6,540 bases of DNA from assembly GCA_025056835.1 (NCBI GenBank), contig JANWVS010000128.1, positions 1-6,540 on the forward strand, written 5' to 3'. Made by a program: the position numbers and the translations under genes. The notes under the pieces were generated by a model. It worked only from the letters and a program-made list of their open reading frames with translations. It did not search any database and was not told the DNA's origin. Of the stretch, positions 1 through 4,600 are shown one piece after another; the first letter of the stretch is position 1, and each line of letters starts with the position of its first letter. Source of the stretch: Gemmataceae bacterium. GTDB taxonomy: Bacteria > Planctomycetota > Planctomycetia > Gemmatales > Gemmataceae.

Positions 1-9
1 ATACTCACC

Positions 10-975
10 ATGCACCGCATCGTTCGCGAGCAGGCCCGCAAATACGCCTTCGATTGGCGCGACGAACCGCTGGTTCGCTGTCGGCCCGGCGAAAGCGTCG
101 AAATCGAAACCTACGACGCCTCGACCGGCTATTTCCAATCCTCCGCCGACCACGCCATTCCCAGCAAACGGCCCGGCTTCGATCGCGTCCCGCCCTTGGC
201 CAATCCGATCGGCGGACCAATCTACATCGAAGGGGCCGAACGCGGCGACACGCTGGTGGTGAGCATCGAAGAGATCGTCGTCGCTTCCTATTCCTGGATC
301 GCCATTGGACCGCAGCGCGGCCCGTTGGGGACATCGACTCGCTGGCCGGAGTTGAGCAGCACCTACACGACCAAGATTTTCCCACACACCCCTGGCCCCA
401 GCGGCACCACGCGCGACGGCACCCTGCATTTCAGCGACAAGCTCTCCTGGCCAATCACGCCCTTCATCGGCACCTTCGGCGTCGCCCCCGATCGCGAAGT
501 GACCACCAGCCTCGATGGCCAAGGAGAATGGGGCGGTAACCTCGACATCCGCGACGCGGCTCCAGGCAACAAGTTGTACCTCCCCGTTTTTCACCCCGGC
601 GCGCTCTTTTACCTCGGCGACGTCCACGCCAGTCAAGGCGACACCGAGTTCACCGGCACCGCCGCGGAAACCATGGCCACCACCCGCGTCCGGTTCGACC
701 TGGTCAAGGGCCGGCGCGTGCCGTGGCTCCGCATCGAAAAACCCGGGGCCATCATCGCCGTCCACGCCAGCCGCCCGCTCGAAGTCGCTGTGGAAACGGC
801 CACCTGCCACCTGATGGATTGGCTCATCACCTCCTACGGCTTCACGCCGACCGACGCCTATTGTTTGGTCAGCACCTGCCCCGATTTTCGCATCAACGTT
901 TATCAAATGTGCAAGATCCGCCACCTGAGCTTTGTCGCCGGCGCCGAGCTGCCGAAAAAGTATCTGCTCGGCTGA
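10..975 (+). CDS. Acetamidase/formamidase family protein
   Basis: A 321-residue protein of the FmdA/AmdA family, whose members hydrolyse short amides such as formamide or acetamide to ammonia and the carboxylic acid. There is no signal peptide, so it probably acts in the cytoplasm. Seen in the sequence: an N-terminal segment ending in an ETYDAS stretch near residues 33-38; the family block NPIGGPIYIEGAERGDTL at residues 65-82; GGNLDIRD at 175-182; and GDVHASQGD at 203-211, followed by GTAAE ending at E220. Acetamidases of this group are usually about 300 residues and formamidases about 400, so length favours the acetamidase-like branch, but the substrate cannot be fixed from sequence. The ATG at 10 fits the usual N-terminus. 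Only nine bases precede it, with no in-frame stop, so an upstream start and the ribosome binding site cannot be excluded or seen. The next unit is a tRNA with its own promoter. Confidence 0.93.
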   Translation: MHRIVREQARKYAFDWRDEPLVRCRPGESVEIETYDASTGYFQSSADHAIPSKRPGFDRVPPLANPIGGPIYIEGAERGDTLVVSIEEIVVASYSWIAIGPQRGPLGTSTRWPELSSTYTTKIFPHTPGPSGTTRDGTLHFSDKLSWPITPFIGTFGVAPDREVTTSLDGQGEWGGNLDIRDAAPGNKLYLPVFHPGALFYLGDVHASQGDTEFTGTAAETMATTRVRFDLVKGRRVPWLRIEKPGAIIAVHASRPLEVAVETATCHLMDWLITSYGFTPTDAYCLVSTCPDFRINVYQMCKIRHLSFVAGAELPKKYLLG

Positions 976-1017
976 TCGACGTTGCTCGACACAGTACCCC
1001 GCCGCGACCCGGTGGAC

Positions 1018-1046
1018 TTTACAGGCTTTGTCGGCCTCGCTAGAAT
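1018..1046 (+). promoter_or_regulatory. Sigma70-type promoter for tRNA-Ser
   Basis: TTTACA at 1018-1023 matches the -35 consensus TTGACA at five of six positions. Exactly 17 bases separate it from TAGAAT at 1041-1046, which matches TATAAT at five of six. Transcription would start near 1053, giving a leader of about 30 bases before the mature tRNA, to be removed by RNase P. It lies between the acetamidase stop codon and the tRNA. The assignment is from sequence match and position only. Confidence 0.65.
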
Positions 1047-1082
1047 TCCTCCAGCCCTGTCGTGTGCGCGTCGCGATCTTGG

Positions 1083-1173
1083 GGAGAGGTGGCTGAGTGG
1101 CCGATAGCGCCGGTTTGCTAAACCGGTGTAGGGAGTCAAATCCCTACCGCGGGTTCGAATCCCGCCCTCTCCG
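1083..1173 (+). tRNA. tRNA-Ser, anticodon GCU
   Basis: A complete class II tRNA of 91 bases. The acceptor stem pairs GGAGAGG (1083-1089) with CCTCTCC (1166-1172), with discriminator G at 1173. The anticodon stem CCGGT/ACCGG (1110-1114 and 1122-1126) encloses loop TTGCTAA, giving anticodon GCT at 1117-1119, which reads AGC and AGU serine codons. The long variable arm typical of serine tRNAs is a seven-base-pair hairpin, GTAGGGA (1128-1134) with TCCCTAC (1141-1147). The T arm is GCGGG-TTCGAAT-CCCGC (1149-1165). The 3' CCA is not encoded and must be added after transcription. No integrase gene and no second copy of the tRNA 3' end is visible downstream, so there is no sign that this tRNA carries an integrated element. 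Confidence 0.98.
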
Positions 1174-1703
1174 TTAGTCGGCAGCGGCTTGTCGGCGCCA
1201 TGTCCTTAAGACGAGCCAGGCACGACTTGGCCGCGGCTGGCAGCCTCAATGCCGAGTCGCTGGCTGGCTGGAGTTGAGCGGAAAGGCAGCGGCTTCGTCG
1301 CGCCGCTTCCGCCGCGGCACGTCCCCGGGGAGACACGCCCCACTTCGCAACTCGGTCGAGTGCAACTCTATCGAGTCGAAATTCGACTTTCGTGAGGACC
1401 TTCGGTCGTCGGACCAAGAGCATCGTCCGTGGGAGACGTCCTTGGTGTGTCAAGGCTCGGCGCTCGTCGGGTCATGGCTTGGCACCTCAATCGGATGGGG
1501 TTCTTGACGACGCCCGGGGCCTCGACGTCAAGCGAGCGCGAGGATTTCACGGGCGCAGTTGTTGCCGACAACAAGGATTGCTCGGCGATTGACGGCGCGG
1601 CAAAGGTTCGGCGGCCAAGGAACTTGCGCCTAAGACGGCCCCGCCGGTGTCTTCTCGGTTACACTTGCCTTGTGCCTTCCTGCGACCTGAAAGGTCTGTT
1701 CCC
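1174..1703. other. Gene-poor gap of 530 bases
   Basis: No open frame here looks like a real protein. The frames present are arginine- and serine-rich, short and without recognisable domains, and the longest minus-strand frame (1453-1136) runs through the antisense of the tRNA. No T-rich intrinsic terminator was found after the tRNA. Three short palindromes cluster in 67 bases: TCCCCGGGGA (1322-1331), ACTCG-GT-CGAGT (1350-1361) and AGTCGAA-A-TTCGACT (1374-1388). Close to the following gene, TACACT at 1660-1665 could be a -10 element, but no matching -35 is present. The stretch may be a degraded gene or plain spacer, and sequence alone does not decide. Confidence 0.6.
1689..1694 (+). promoter_or_regulatory. 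Ribosome binding site fixing the start at 1704
   Basis: GAAAGG lies nine bases before the ATG at 1704. It supports that start over the in-frame ATG at 1647, which would put 19 residues ahead of the signal peptide. Confidence 0.6.
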
Positions 1704-2666
1704 ATGCTTCGCTTGGCCAAGTTCTCGTTGATTATGGCATTGCTCGTGCTGCGGTTCTACGCCGATCGAGCCGCCGCGCAACCAGCGTCGTCGCCGACCA
1801 CGTCGCCCGCGCCGAAGTCGCTTCCGCCCGTGCCCGCGGCCTTGGCCGGCATCCTCGGACCATCTAACCCTGCCACGATCACCGTACGGTCGTCGCCGCC
1901 GCTCCCCGCGGCTCCACAGGAGGCTACAACGGCGACCGGCTCGGTGGTGCTCAAACCTGCCAGCCGTTCACCGGCAGCCGCTCCGCAGCAGGCGGAACCC
2001 TTGGCAGCGCCCTCCAAAACGGTTGGTCGTGGAGTTGTTTTCGTCCTTGACGGTTCGGGGCGGATTCGCTTGATGACGGATGATCTCCAAGCGGCGGTGG
2101 CCCACGCCGGCTTGTCTTTGGAAGTGCGCGAGTTCGACTGGTCGCACGGCGTCGGTCGCGTCTTTGCTGATTTGCGGAATCGTTGGCATCACGACGCGCA
2201 AGGCGCACAACTGGCCGCGACGCTGGTCGCCGAACGGAAAGACGATCCCCAAGCGCGGCTGTACGTGGTCGCACACAGCGCTGGGGCCGCGGTGGTCCTG
2301 GCAGCCGTTGATCGTCTCCCGCCGAAGACGCTGCAACGAATCATTTTGCTGGCGCCGGCTGTATCGGCGGGGGTCGACTTACGGCCTGCCTTGAAAGCGA
2401 CCCGCCAGGGCGTTGATGTCTTTTACAGCTCCTTCGATCTTATCGCCCGCGGCTTGTCTCTGACCGGCACGACCGATGGTAGCACCGCCGCTTCTGCGGG
2501 GGCCACGGGATTTTCTAGTCCGACCGACGACAGCTCCGCGGCGCTGCGGCAGTATCCTTACACTTCCGAAATGGCCGCGACCGGTCATCGAGGCGGTCAT
2601 TATGGCTGGACGAAGTACGGCTTTCTTCGCGACTATGTGGTACCCCTTCTCGACGGCGCCAGGTGA
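1704..2666 (+). CDS. Exported alpha/beta-hydrolase-like protein
   Basis: A 320-residue protein predicted to be exported. Residues 1-25 form a signal peptide: basic start MLRLAK, a hydrophobic core, and cleavage likely after the triple Ala at 23-25. Residues 26 to about 105 are a Pro/Ala/Ser/Thr-rich linker of low complexity. The folded part begins near residue 110 with strand VVFVLDGSGR, a position where alpha/beta hydrolases often carry the oxyanion-hole turn. The nucleophile elbow is AHSAG at 190-194, with Ser192 as candidate nucleophile and Ala in place of the usual first Gly. Asp245 in the YSSFDLIA segment and His295 or His299 in GHRGGHYGW are candidate partners for a catalytic triad. An esterase- or lipase-like role outside the cytoplasm is inferred, and the substrate is unknown. 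The ATG at 1704 was chosen for its ribosome binding site and because it puts the signal peptide at the N-terminus. The gene stands alone, with 530 bases free upstream and 227 downstream. Confidence 0.8.
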   Translation: MLRLAKFSLIMALLVLRFYADRAAAQPASSPTTSPAPKSLPPVPAALAGILGPSNPATITVRSSPPLPAAPQEATTATGSVVLKPASRSPAAAPQQAEPLAAPSKTVGRGVVFVLDGSGRIRLMTDDLQAAVAHAGLSLEVREFDWSHGVGRVFADLRNRWHHDAQGAQLAATLVAERKDDPQARLYVVAHSAGAAVVLAAVDRLPPKTLQRIILLAPAVSAGVDLRPALKATRQGVDVFYSSFDLIARGLSLTGTTDGSTAASAGATGFSSPTDDSSAALRQYPYTSEMAATGHRGGHYGWTKYGFLRDYVVPLLDGAR

Positions 2667-2733
2667 AGCCGCCGCGGCCTTACAACGTCCGCCCGGCCCC
2701 AGGGCTGTTCGACTGTGCCGGAAGGCCTTTTAC

Positions 2734-2765
2734 GTCGGTCCTAAACCGACTCGGCTCTTTATAAA
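2734..2765 (+). terminator. Possible weak terminator after the hydrolase gene
   Basis: A perfect six-base-pair hairpin, GTCGGT (2734-2739), loop CCTAA, ACCGAC (2745-2750), stands 67 bases past the hydrolase stop. It is followed by CTCTTTATAAATT, which is T/A-rich but not a clean U tract and begins several bases from the stem. It could end transcription of the hydrolase gene, but the stem is short and the geometry loose. Confidence 0.3.
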
Positions 2766-2835
2766 TTAACGACGTGCTCGTCAATCGAGCGGCCCTGTCG
2801 AACGCCCTGGCCCGGTCCAAGTCAGGTAAACCACG

Positions 2836-2864
2836 TTGACACGACCGCTGAGTTGTGCAAACTT
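2836..2864 (+). promoter_or_regulatory. Possible promoter for the 177-residue protein
   Basis: A perfect -35 hexamer TTGACA (2836-2841) is followed after 17 bases by AAACTT (2859-2864). That -10 is weak but keeps the second-position A and final T, and TGC directly before it (2856-2858) would make an extended -10. Transcription would start near 2871, about 23 bases before the ATG at 2894. Confidence 0.4.
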
Positions 2865-2893
2865 AAAGAAACCCCACCTGGATCGTTTCTCCC

Positions 2894-3427
2894 ATGGCGA
2901 CGCTGTCCCGACGTCAGTTGGCACGAGCCTGTCAGATCTTTCTCGATTTGGCCTACCCGGGAGGGCCGGAGACGATCCCACCACGAAAGCGGCCCTACTA
3001 CAACATCGACGTCAACGGCCGCATCGACGATTATCTCACGCCGGCACCGCTGGCCAAGGGGATTTGCGAAAAGATCGGTACAGCGGGCTACTCCTTTCGG
3101 CTGGGCAGCAGTTGGTATCCGCACCTGAAGTTGCGGGTTCAGCACGTGAAGCGCAACGGCATCGATGCGTGCGTTTTCTCGGTTGACACGCACGATGCCT
3201 TTTGGCCGGAAAATGCCCCGCCGCCCGCGGACCACCCCGACGCCGCTCATTGGCGTGCGTTGCAAATGGCCAACAGCGAATTAAAAAGGAAAATCGAGAC
3301 GGCGTGGGAACAAGCCGGGTTACTGACTCACGCCGGTTTGTTGCGCCAGGAACTGGCGGGGACGTCTCTACCGCAAGATCCACCGAGTCCCGTCCCGGCA
3401 GAGCGCGGGCTTGGGGACAATACGTGA
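2894..3427 (+). CDS. Hypothetical protein, 177 residues
   Basis: I do not recognise this protein. It is soluble-looking, with no signal peptide or membrane helix. The N-terminus is basic and helical (RRQLARACQIFLDLAY, residues 6-21). A middle part rich in aromatic residues and likely strands includes YYNIDVNGRIDDYL, FRLGSSWYPHLKLRVQHV and ACVFSVDTHDAFWP (roughly residues 35-105). A charged helix around residues 119-140 holds the run LKRKIETAWEQ, and the last 25 residues are proline-rich and probably disordered. The ATG at 2894 is the first possible standard start after an in-frame TAA at 2864-2866, so the start is well bounded although no good Shine-Dalgarno precedes it. Ordered hydrophobic and charged segments, and a candidate promoter just upstream, favour a real gene over a chance frame. 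It converges with the DUF2007 gene, their stops 94 bases apart. Confidence 0.75.
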   Translation: MATLSRRQLARACQIFLDLAYPGGPETIPPRKRPYYNIDVNGRIDDYLTPAPLAKGICEKIGTAGYSFRLGSSWYPHLKLRVQHVKRNGIDACVFSVDTHDAFWPENAPPPADHPDAAHWRALQMANSELKRKIETAWEQAGLLTHAGLLRQELAGTSLPQDPPSPVPAERGLGDNT

Positions 3428-3521
3428 CGCACCTTCCCGGCCCACGCCAACAGCCCATCCGCAGGCGGCGGCCACGCATCAGGGCTGCGCGAGCAGTCCT
3501 CCTCGGCCGGCGCGGCCGCGC

Positions 3522-3773
3522 TCAGCGGCGGGTTTCGTATTGCTTGCCCGGCTGTTTGTGCCGCTCGTGTTGTTCAATCAACCGCCGCGCCAGGTCGGCG
3601 TCCTTGGCAGCCACTTGCACCTTGATTTCAAAGGCGGTCAAACCGGCTTCGCCTGCCTGGTTTATGCCATCGAGCATGCAGCGGATGCCGTCGGCCGCCA
3701 GCGAGTTCTTGATAATCTCTGCCTTGATGGGATCCGAGAGCGTAAAAACGGTGACCGGTTCGTTGATGTCCAT
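3522..3773 (-). CDS. DUF2007-family protein
   Basis: An 83-residue cytoplasmic protein matching the DUF2007 family, annotated generally as a putative signal-transducing protein of PII-like ferredoxin-type fold; its biochemical role is not established. The family pattern is clear: strand PVTVFTL (6-12), then DPIKAEIIKNSLAADGI (14-30), where a helix sits between the conserved D-P-x-x-A-E and the L-x-x-x-G-I turn, then a short insert, strand FEIKVQV (48-54), and a last helix starting KDADLARRLIEQH (57-69). The final 14 residues are basic and probably flexible. The start is set by GAGGAG six bases before the ATG. A longer reading from 3914 would add 47 unrelated Cys/Gly/Arg-rich residues and is rejected. 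It is transcribed toward the 177-residue gene and away from the small exported protein at 4007. Confidence 0.88.
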   Translation of the reverse strand: MDINEPVTVFTLSDPIKAEIIKNSLAADGIRCMLDGINQAGEAGLTAFEIKVQVAAKDADLARRLIEQHERHKQPGKQYETRR

Positions 3774-3779
3774 GGCGGA

Positions 3780-3785
3780 CTCCTC
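3780..3785 (-). promoter_or_regulatory. Ribosome binding site of the DUF2007 gene
   Basis: On the minus strand GAGGAG stands six bases before the ATG at 3773. This near-perfect Shine-Dalgarno is the reason for choosing the 83-residue start. Confidence 0.8.
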
Positions 3786-3918
3786 AGCTCTAGTAATAAA
3801 GTCGCGGGCCAAGGGCGAACCACTGCACCCGGCGTGCCAGTCGTCGGCACAGCTTCGGTAATTTCCGCATACCTTCGCGCCGCCGCCGAAGAAATCAAGG
3901 TGACTCCGCTTCACCGTC

Positions 3919-3934
3919 GCCGCCCGTCGGCGGC
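3919..3934. repeat. GC-rich dyad in the divergent intergenic region
   Basis: GCCGCC-CGTC-GGCGGC is a perfect six-base-pair inverted repeat with a four-base loop. It ends eight bases before the TAGAAT at 3943 and covers the place where its -35 element should be. It could be an operator, or a terminator-like hairpin given the TTATCGTTT after it, though no plus-strand gene ends nearby to need one. Confidence 0.5.
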
Positions 3935-3942
3935 TTATCGTT

Positions 3943-3948
3943 TAGAAT
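3943..3948 (+). promoter_or_regulatory. Candidate -10 element before the small exported protein
   Basis: TAGAAT in the context TTTAGAATATATT matches TATAAT at five of six positions and lies in the most A/T-rich part of the divergent region. Transcription would start near 3955, about 50 bases before the ATG at 4007. No recognisable -35 hexamer is present 16-18 bases upstream, so activation by another factor or a different sigma factor is possible. Confidence 0.45.
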
Positions 3949-4006
3949 ATATTGTCCCAATCGCACACCCAGCGCGCACCTACTCGAACAGGAAACGAGT
4001 CTCGCC

Positions 4007-4408
4007 ATGCGAAGCTTTATCGCGGGCTTGTGCTTGCTGGGCGCGCCAGCCCTGGCCTCGGCTCAAGTCTTCACCGGCGGCGAATTCGAACGGCAGCTTC
4101 GTCCCGGTTATAACATTCCGTACGACGGACAACCGTGGTCGCACCGCTACGGCTACAGCACCGATATGAGCTATTTCTATCTGCACGGCAGCGGCTATCG
4201 GCTCAACTACCTGGAATACAACGACCGCGTCACGCGCGCGTTGCAAAACGGTTACGCGGTGCCGTTCGACCCGCGCTACGAGTTTCCAGCCCAGATCGGC
4301 GAAATCGTTCCCATGGCTCCCGCGCCGGAAGCGGCGGCGGTGGAGACGGCGCCGCCGCTCGTGGGCGGTCGACTCGGATTGGGTTTCGGCATTTTCCGCC
4401 GACGCTGA
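4007..4408 (+). CDS. Small exported tyrosine-rich protein
   Basis: A 133-residue protein of unknown function, predicted to be exported. The signal peptide is MRSFIAGLCLLGAPALASA with a typical A-S-A cleavage site after residue 19, leaving a mature chain of 114 residues. The mature part is strikingly aromatic: eleven tyrosines fall between about residues 34 and 90, in groups such as RYGYSTDMSYFYLHGSGY. An Ala/Pro/Glu-rich stretch (about 102-117) follows. The end is Gly- and aromatic-rich, closing with GLGFGIFRRR, a basic tail. No enzyme motif, heme-binding CxxCH or lipobox is present; the only Cys lies inside the signal peptide. AGGA at 3990-3993 is somewhat far from the ATG (13 bases). The gene is divergent from the DUF2007 gene and followed by 192 bases of spacer. 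A surface or envelope role is inferred only from export and composition. Confidence 0.75.
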   Translation: MRSFIAGLCLLGAPALASAQVFTGGEFERQLRPGYNIPYDGQPWSHRYGYSTDMSYFYLHGSGYRLNYLEYNDRVTRALQNGYAVPFDPRYEFPAQIGEIVPMAPAPEAAAVETAPPLVGGRLGLGFGIFRRR

Positions 4409-4440
4409 GGCGCGCACCCACCAAGCCAACCATCCGCAGC

Positions 4441-4454
4441 GACCGCGGGCGGTC
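4441..4454. repeat. Inverted repeat next to a candidate promoter
   Basis: GACCGC-GG-GCGGTC is a perfect six-base inverted repeat around a two-base centre, 32 bases past the stop of the small exported protein and three bases before the next -35 element. No U tract follows, so an operator is at least as likely as a terminator. Confidence 0.5.
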
Positions 4455-4457
4455 ATC

Positions 4458-4485
4458 TTGCAGGTCGTCGCCGCCGACTTAGAAT
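4458..4485 (+). promoter_or_regulatory. Candidate promoter for the propeller gene
   Basis: TTGCAG (4458-4463) and TAGAAT (4480-4485) are separated by 16 bases. The -10 matches consensus at five of six positions; the -35 keeps the essential TTG. Transcription would begin around 4491-4493, on or beside an ATG at 4491 that opens a 40-codon frame, and 110 bases before the propeller start codon. Confidence 0.5.
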
Positions 4486-4584
4486 TGCTAATGTGGACCG
4501 TCCGCGCTGGGTGTCGGCCGACGAGTTTCCTTCGCCGCGCCGTCCAGCGACTCGGGGACGGTGCCGCGGATGACGTTGCCGTGC

Positions 4585-4595
4585 AAGGGGCGGAG
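4585..4595 (+). promoter_or_regulatory. Ribosome binding site of the propeller gene
   Basis: AAGGGGCGGAG carries two Shine-Dalgarno-like cores: GGAG (4592-4595), five bases before the ATG at 4601, and AAGGGG (4585-4590), ten bases before it. With the in-frame TGA at 4571-4573 it fixes 4601 as the start. Confidence 0.65.
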
Positions 4596-4600
4596 CTGCG

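Noticed and set aside
1136..1453. Minus-strand open frame of 105 residues
   Set aside because: Its end contains RAGFEPA, the well-known false peptide obtained by translating the antisense of a tRNA T arm, and it overlaps the tRNA-Ser gene.
1647..1703. Upstream in-frame start for the exported hydrolase
   Set aside because: It would add 19 residues before the signal peptide. The ATG at 1704 has a ribosome binding site nine bases upstream and gives a standard signal peptide.
1083..1703. Integrated island at the tRNA-Ser
   Set aside because: There is no integrase, no repeat of the tRNA 3' end and no obvious foreign gene in the window.
3500..3535. GC-rich hairpins (CGGCC-GGCGC-GGCCG and CCGC-GCTCA-GCGG) between the convergent genes as a bidirectional terminator
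   Set aside because: The stems are only four to five base pairs, no T tract follows on either strand, and such short dyads are expected by chance in this composition.
3774..3914. Longer N-terminus for the DUF2007 protein
   Set aside because: The extra 47 residues are Cys/Gly/Arg-rich and unlike the family. The Shine-Dalgarno GAGGAG points to the ATG at 3773.
3411..4169. Plus-strand open frame of 252 residues, and another of 219 residues at 3202-3861
   Set aside because: Both run antisense to the well-supported DUF2007 gene and overlap neighbouring genes. They have no domain and low-complexity Arg/Pro/Ser stretches.
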